Source: Planctomycetota bacterium
GTDB taxonomy: Bacteria; Planctomycetota; GCA-002687715
Reading direction: 5' to 3'
DNA: 10,135 nt
Assembly (NCBI GenBank): GCA_013213915.1
Contig: JABSRK010000111.1
Coordinates: forward strand, 1 to 10,135
Made by a program: the position numbers and the translations under genes. Of the stretch, positions 6,328 through 10,135 are shown piece by piece. The notes beneath the pieces are model-generated. The model saw only the letters and a program-made list of their open reading frames with translations. It did no database searches and had not been told where the DNA came from. Each line of letters begins with the position of its first letter. The first letter of the stretch is position 1.

Positions 6328-6804
6328 TCAAGAGGTCTTGTCAGCGAGCTTCAGAACAGCTCTCCACTCCCTGGATGTGACGGGTTGCACCGACAGTCGA
6401 GAGCCGCGCTGCAGGAGCATCATGTTCGCGAGGGCCGGGATCGTCTTCAGGAGATCGAGCGGCAGCGGTGAGTCGAAGATTCGCTGAAGCCGCACATCGA
6501 CCATGAACCATGTGGGGGTGGTCTTGTCGGTTTTTGGGTCACAGTACTTGTGACCCTTCTTCCAGGCATATGAGTCGGGGTAGCCGGCCTTCACGACAAC
6601 GGCCGTGCCCGCGATGTGCGGTGGCTTCGCGTTCGAGTGGTGGAACAAGACCCCGTCACCCACCTGTAGCTCGTCGCGCAGCAGGTTTCGTGCCTGGTAG
6701 TTGCGGACCCCTTCCCAGCACGTTGTCTGGTCCTTTGCCTTGGACAGGTCATGGATGGAGAACACGCTGGGTTCGGACTTGAGGAGCCAATAGCGGCGAG
6801 GCAT
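6328..6804 (-). CDS. EVE domain-containing protein (THYN1 homologue)
   Basis: This 158-residue protein consists of one EVE domain, a PUA-like fold related to human THYN1 and thought to bind modified bases in DNA or RNA. It matches the family from end to end: PRRYWLLKSEPSVFSI at the N-terminus, CWEGVRNYQARN (29-40), VGDGVLFHHSNAKPPHIAGTA, an AYPDSYAW-like segment (GYPDSYAWKKGHKYCDPKTDK), PTWFMVDVRLQRI, and RGSRLSVQPVTSREW near the C-terminus (133-147). The start at 6804 is fixed by GGAG 8 bases upstream and by the family N-terminus; the longer open frame to 6999 is not used. It is probably the first gene of a two-gene minus-strand unit with the two-module protein. Bacterial standalone EVE proteins are widespread and their substrate is mostly undetermined. 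No restriction or defence genes accompany it here. Confidence 0.95.
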   Translation of the reverse strand: MPRRYWLLKSEPSVFSIHDLSKAKDQTTCWEGVRNYQARNLLRDELQVGDGVLFHHSNAKPPHIAGTAVVVKAGYPDSYAWKKGHKYCDPKTDKTTPTWFMVDVRLQRIFDSPLPLDLLKTIPALANMMLLQRGSRLSVQPVTSREWRAVLKLADKTS

Positions 6805-6842
6805 AGGGGCGTCTCCGGTTTGCCGGGGATGAGGTCGAGCGC

Positions 6843-6910
6843 GGGAGCCTACCATCGCGGCTGACGCCTGCCGTGGGCATACAAGCGGCGGCGGCGTCTG
6901 GTAGCCTCCC
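6843..6910. promoter_or_regulatory. Inverted repeat with paired extended -10-like boxes in a divergent promoter region
   Basis: GGGAGCCTACCA (6843-6854) and TGGTAGCCTCCC (6899-6910) are inverted copies matching at 11 of 12 positions, 44 bases apart. A second, inner pair is GACGCC (6863-6868) with GGCGTC (6893-6898). Read toward the metalloprotease, the right copy holds TGGTAGCCT, which fits an extended -10 (TGnTAnnnT), 22 bases before the ATG. Read toward the EVE gene, the left copy gives TGGTAGGCT, 41 bases before that ATG. Matching -35 boxes are weak. These may be two back-to-back promoters of the same type, or a shared operator. Confidence 0.45.
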
Positions 6911-6928
6911 GGGCTTGCGGAGGTGGCC

Positions 6929-9385
6929 ATGAAAACGACGTTCATCATCGCTCTGTTGACTCTCGTTGCGGGGGGGGCGGTCGCACAAGTTCCGGACATC
7001 GCGACGCGGACGAAGGACTTCGTGAAGTCCGAGGGCTACGTCACGTTCTGGTGGGATGGGAGTGGCGGAAAGCTGTGGCTTGAACTGACGCCCGGCGAGC
7101 AGTTGATCTACGTGTACAGCCTGGCGACGGGACTCGGATCGAATCCGGTCGGACTCGACCGGAAACAGCTGGGTGGAACGCGGCTGATCGAGCTGCGTCG
7201 CGTCGGCCCGAAGCTGCTGCTCGTGCAGCCCAACCTCAAGTTCCGTGCGCTGTCGGGCGACGCGGCAGAGCGGAACGCAGTCACCGAGTCGTTCGCCGAA
7301 TCGGTGTTGTACGGATTCAAGATCGAAGCCGAATCCGACGGGCGTGTTCTCGTGGACGCGACGGACTTCGTCGTGCGGGACGCGCAAGGCATCGCACGCA
7401 AGCTGAAGAGCGACGGCGGAACCTGGAAGCTCGACAAGCAGCGATCTGCGGCGTGGATTGACGGATGCAAGGCGTTCCCTGACAACACCGAGCTGGAAGC
7501 TCTGCTGACGTTCACGGGGCAGGGAGCTGGGAGCAACGTGCGGCGGGTTGCGCCGAGCGCGGACGCGGTGACGGTGCGTCAACGCCACTCTTTCGTGAGG
7601 CTGCCGCCCGACGGGTATCGGCCGCGGTCATTCGATCCAAGGGCGCCGTCGTCGGGGCCGTCATTCAAGGACTATGCAAAGCCCCTCGATGTCGACATGG
7701 ATGTGCGCTGGATCGGTCGCCACCGGCTGGAGAAGCAAGATCCGAACGCGCCGTTGAGCGAAGCGAAGGAGCCGATCGTCTACTACGTCGATCGCGGCGC
7801 CCCGGAGCCGGTGCGTAGCGCACTGGTGGAGGGAGCGAGCTGGTGGAACGAGGCGTTTGAGGCTGCCGGATTCAAGGACGCGTTCCGAGTCGAGGTCATG
7901 CCCGAGGGGGCGGACCCGCTCGACGTCCGATACAACGTCATCAACTGGGTGCATCGCAGCACCCGGGGATGGTCGTACGGGAGTTCCGTCCGTGATCCCC
8001 GCACGGGGGAGATCATCAAGGGTCATGTCTTGCTCGGCTCGTTGCGGGTGCGCCAGGACCGGCTGATATTCGAGGGCATGACGCCCGGTAATGGCGGTTG
8101 TTGTGGCGCCGCGGGCCCCCCAGGATCAGGCGCGCTAGGGTTCGCTGATCCGAGAACCGAGCCCGTGGAGACGGCGCTTGCGCGCATACGCCAACTGTCC
8201 GCCCACGAGGTCGGACACACCCTCGGATTCGCCCATAACTTTGCCGCGAGCGTGAACGGGCGTGCGTCGGTGATGGACTACCCGGCGCCCAAGGTCCTTA
8301 TCCGGGAGGATCGCTCGCTCGACCTGTCGGATGCGTATGACGTCGGGATCGGCGAGTGGGACAAGTACTCAGTTCGGTATGCCTACACGCAGTTCGCTCC
8401 GGGCGTCAACGAGAAGGCGGGACTCGAAGCGATCGTTCATGAGTGGCTGGCCGCAGGGATGCACTTCGCGTCGGACCAGGACGCGCGTTCCCTCGGGACG
8501 GCTCATGCATATGCCCACCTATGGGACAACGGCCCCGATCCGGTCGAGGCGCTCGGGCACGCGCTGAAGGTTCGTCGCGTCGCGATGGATCGCTTGTCGG
8601 AGAACACACTTCCGGAGGGCACGCCGATGGCGGCGCTGGAGGAGACCGTTGTTCCGGTCTATCTCCATCATCGTTACCAACTCGAGGCGGCGACCAAGCT
8701 CATCGGCGGTTATCACTACACGTACGCTGTGAGGGGGGACGGCCAGGTTCCGCAACGACCCGTGCCCGCGGCGCGCCAGAGGATGGCGCTCGAGCAGGTG
8801 CTCGCGTGTCTTCGACCGAGCGCGCTGGCGTTGCCTCGCCGGCTGATCGACGTCATTCCACCGTCCCCTTTCGGTGGCCGCGGTGAACGTGAACGGTTCC
8901 CGCGCCGTACGGGGGCGGTGTTCGATTCGCTCGCAGTTGCGGAAACCGCGGCGGATATCGCGCTCGCGGCCTTGCTCCACCCCCAGCGTGCGACGCGTCT
9001 GGCGCTGGCGACGACCCTCGATCCACAAGCGGTCGGGCTGGTGGAGGTCATCGACACCCTCCTGCTCCGTACGTGGCATGCGCTGCCGTCCAAGGACCCT
9101 TACGAGGCCGAAATCGGACGCGTGGTCGAACGCCGGGTCCTCGATCGTCTGATGGACCTGGCTTCGGGGGCCGGAGTGTCCCACGCCGTGCGCTCACAGG
9201 TGACGGGTCGCCTGCGCTCGTTGGAGCGCGACTTCACAAAGCCGGACCAGTCCGCCAATGGGGCGGAGAGGTCTCACCGGCTTCTGGCGGCTGACGACAT
9301 CCGTCGCTTTCTGGAGCGGCCGTGGGACCAGCGCCAACCGGCGCGATCCGTCGAAGTTCCCCCCGGCAGCCCCATCGGCAGGTGA
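6929..9385 (+). CDS. Secreted zinc-dependent metalloprotease, DUF5117/DUF4953 (Met-zincin) type
   Basis: This 818-residue exported protein is a metzincin-type zinc protease. The start is the ATG at 6929, since GGAGG lies at 6919-6923 with 5-base spacing; an in-frame GTG at 6923 overlaps that ribosome site. Residues 1-19 form a signal peptide (KTT, then IIALLTLVAGG, AVA|Q). Residues about 35-205 fit the N-terminal DUF5117 domain: EGYVTFWWD, LIYVYSLATGLGSNPVGLDR and VGPKLLLVQPN. The catalytic part has WWNEAFEAAGF, then HEVGHTLGFAHNF with zinc ligands H426, H430 and H436 and catalytic E427, and the Met-turn SVMDYP at M449. A Gly/Cys/Pro-rich stretch (GNGGCCGAAGPPG, about 387-399) precedes it. 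The remainder to 818 is the helical DUF4953-like C-terminal region. Substrates are unknown; it likely acts in the periplasm or outside the cell. All catalytic residues are present. A run of eight G lies in the signal-peptide codons. Confidence 0.93.
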   Translation: MKTTFIIALLTLVAGGAVAQVPDIATRTKDFVKSEGYVTFWWDGSGGKLWLELTPGEQLIYVYSLATGLGSNPVGLDRKQLGGTRLIELRRVGPKLLLVQPNLKFRALSGDAAERNAVTESFAESVLYGFKIEAESDGRVLVDATDFVVRDAQGIARKLKSDGGTWKLDKQRSAAWIDGCKAFPDNTELEALLTFTGQGAGSNVRRVAPSADAVTVRQRHSFVRLPPDGYRPRSFDPRAPSSGPSFKDYAKPLDVDMDVRWIGRHRLEKQDPNAPLSEAKEPIVYYVDRGAPEPVRSALVEGASWWNEAFEAAGFKDAFRVEVMPEGADPLDVRYNVINWVHRSTRGWSYGSSVRDPRTGEIIKGHVLLGSLRVRQDRLIFEGMTPGNGGCCGAAGPPGSGALGFADPRTEPVETALARIRQLSAHEVGHTLGFAHNFAASVNGRASVMDYPAPKVLIREDRSLDLSDAYDVGIGEWDKYSVRYAYTQFAPGVNEKAGLEAIVHEWLAAGMHFASDQDARSLGTAHAYAHLWDNGPDPVEALGHALKVRRVAMDRLSENTLPEGTPMAALEETVVPVYLHHRYQLEAATKLIGGYHYTYAVRGDGQVPQRPVPAARQRMALEQVLACLRPSALALPRRLIDVIPPSPFGGRGERERFPRRTGAVFDSLAVAETAADIALAALLHPQRATRLALATTLDPQAVGLVEVIDTLLLRTWHALPSKDPYEAEIGRVVERRVLDRLMDLASGAGVSHAVRSQVTGRLRSLERDFTKPDQSANGAERSHRLLAADDIRRFLERPWDQRQPARSVEVPPGSPIGR

Positions 9386-9568
9386 TCAGTCCATCAGGTC
9401 GTTCCACTCGCGGTCGAGGGACTGGGCGCTGGGTGTCATGTGGGCGAGTTGGGTGCGCATGTGCTGCCGAACCGCCTCGCGCACCGCGTAGAGTGCGTTG
9501 CGGACGTCCGCAGCCTTGAGCCGCTTGAACGGTAGGTCAGCCCCGGAGTCGGTCGCGCCGTTCCTCAT
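9386..9568 (-). CDS. Small hypothetical protein, 60 residues
   Basis: I do not recognise this short protein. It is predicted to be a soluble, mostly helical 60-mer: a short N-terminal tail, then LPFKRLKAADVRNALYAVREAVRQHM, ending in DREWNDLMD. The codons are strongly G/C at third positions, like the neighbours, which supports real coding. It starts 10 bases after the TAA of the secreted protein upstream on the same strand, so the two probably share a transcript. Its TGA directly abuts the TGA of the convergent metalloprotease (TGATCA at 9383-9388). No Shine-Dalgarno is seen before the ATG at 9568. The frame is open to 9691, but that extension overlaps the upstream gene and looks non-coding. 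Confidence 0.55.
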   Translation of the reverse strand: MRNGATDSGADLPFKRLKAADVRNALYAVREAVRQHMRTQLAHMTPSAQSLDREWNDLMD

Positions 9569-9578
9569 GGCGGGTCGG

Positions 9579-10135
9579 TTACGGAACGACCAGACGCACG
9601 CCGCCGGTGAGGGCTGCCGGAGCGCCACCGTCGAGGACGAGTCCCGCCCCGCACGCTTGGAATCCCGCGAGGGACGGGTCGCTGGGGACATGGATGAACC
9701 CCTGGGCGAGCCCCATCACGTCCGTCGATCCGACAAAGCCGGAGAAGATCTGCGGGAACATCGGGAAGACGTTGAACAGCGCGTCGGCGTCGAGGGGAGC
9801 CGTCCCGAGGGGCGGGAAGGGGATGCCGACGAGGGCCGAACCCGACACGCCGAGGAAGTAAGGTCGTCCTGGGAACGAGGGTGCGGCGAGGTCGAGCGTG
9901 ATCGTCGTGCCGATCGCGGCTGATCCGGTCGCGACGAGGTTCGCGCCGGGAGTGAATCCCGAGATTCCGAAGTCGTCGATCGCTGCTTCGCAGACCGAGT
10001 TGTTCGGATCGTCCGAGGCGCGGAAGTACAGACGCATCGCGCTGGTGCGCGGCAGGAACGACTCGACCGCGTAGACGACTTCGGTCCAGGTGTTCTGCAT
10101 GGACGTGATGGTGTCGATGACGACCCACGTGGCGC
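9579..10135 (-). CDS. C-terminal part of a secreted multi-domain protein, 5' end outside the window
   Basis: The frame is open to the right edge, so the ATG at 10100 is probably internal and at least 184 residues are seen. The first part ends in a beta-sandwich module with LYFRASDDPNNSVCEAAIDDFGISGF. This ASDxPNxSVxEAAIDDF signature recurs in large secreted hydrolases and adhesins of planctomycete-like bacteria, often after a peptidase domain. After it, a C-terminal module of about 125 residues begins PGANLVATGSAAIGTTITLDL and includes RPYFLGVSGSALVGIPFPPLGTAPLDADAL, GLAQGFIHVPSDPSLAGFQ and the end GGVRLVVP. This is another repeated surface-protein module, possibly a sorting or anchoring tail; that role is inferred. 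The catalytic or binding part must lie beyond the window, so no enzymatic name is given. The small 60-residue gene follows after 10 bases. Confidence 0.75.
   Translation of the reverse strand, partial: ATWVVIDTITSMQNTWTEVVYAVESFLPRTSAMRLYFRASDDPNNSVCEAAIDDFGISGFTPGANLVATGSAAIGTTITLDLAAPSFPGRPYFLGVSGSALVGIPFPPLGTAPLDADALFNVFPMFPQIFSGFVGSTDVMGLAQGFIHVPSDPSLAGFQACGAGLVLDGGAPAALTGGVRLVVP

Noticed and set aside
6749..7588. Minus-strand open frame covering the start of the metalloprotease
   Set aside because: It overlaps both the EVE start and the metalloprotease, and has no recognisable motif or ribosome site.
8519..9184. Minus-strand open frame inside the metalloprotease
   Set aside because: Antisense shadow of the DUF4953-like region; Arg-rich with no motif.

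Overview
This is a GC-rich (visibly around two-thirds G+C), gene-dense bacterial chromosomal window with no phage, transposon, CRISPR or RNA-gene signal. Several features point to a deep-branching planctomycete-like lineage: large secreted proteins built from beta-sandwich modules (a PGTYGMAI...YTNG...FSPRxWNGTI module, a C-terminal MAM-like GDIAIDDV domain, and an ASDDPNxSVxEAAIDDF module), a secreted DUF5117/DUF4953-type zinc metalloprotease, and an ECF sigma factor next to a membrane anti-sigma-like protein. The placement is inferred from protein style only; there is no marker gene in the window.

Layout. Positions 2-322 (+) are the 3' end of a cyclodeaminase/cyclohydrolase-family folate gene. 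It converges on a secreted MAM-domain protein (439-1935, -), with a strong hairpin terminator between them. A 172-base divergent promoter region (1936-2107) separates the latter from a four-gene plus-strand run: a MEMO1-family protein (2108-2965), an AMMECR1-domain protein overlapping it by four bases (2962-3540), an ECF sigma factor (3585-4160), and a zinc-finger/transmembrane protein carrying a squalene-cyclase-like alpha-toroid (4206-5429). This run converges on a minus-strand pair, an EVE-domain protein (6328-6804) followed by an unrecognised two-module protein (5457-6248). A 124-base divergent region containing a long inverted repeat separates the EVE gene from the secreted metalloprotease (6929-9385, +). 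The metalloprotease stop codon directly abuts the stop of a 60-residue hypothetical gene (9386-9568, -). That gene lies 10 bases downstream of a large secreted protein whose 5' end runs off the window (9579-10135, -).

How the genes may work together. MEMO1-like and AMMECR1-like proteins are two of the three parts of the AmmeMemoRadiSam system; the radical SAM partner is not seen here. The sigma factor and the next gene look like a cognate signalling pair: zinc finger in the cytoplasm, one membrane span, and an extracytoplasmic toroid as the presumed sensor. This unusual sensor domain is the most interesting element of the window. The secreted metalloprotease and the two secreted beta-sandwich proteins belong to the cell-surface or extracellular protein repertoire.
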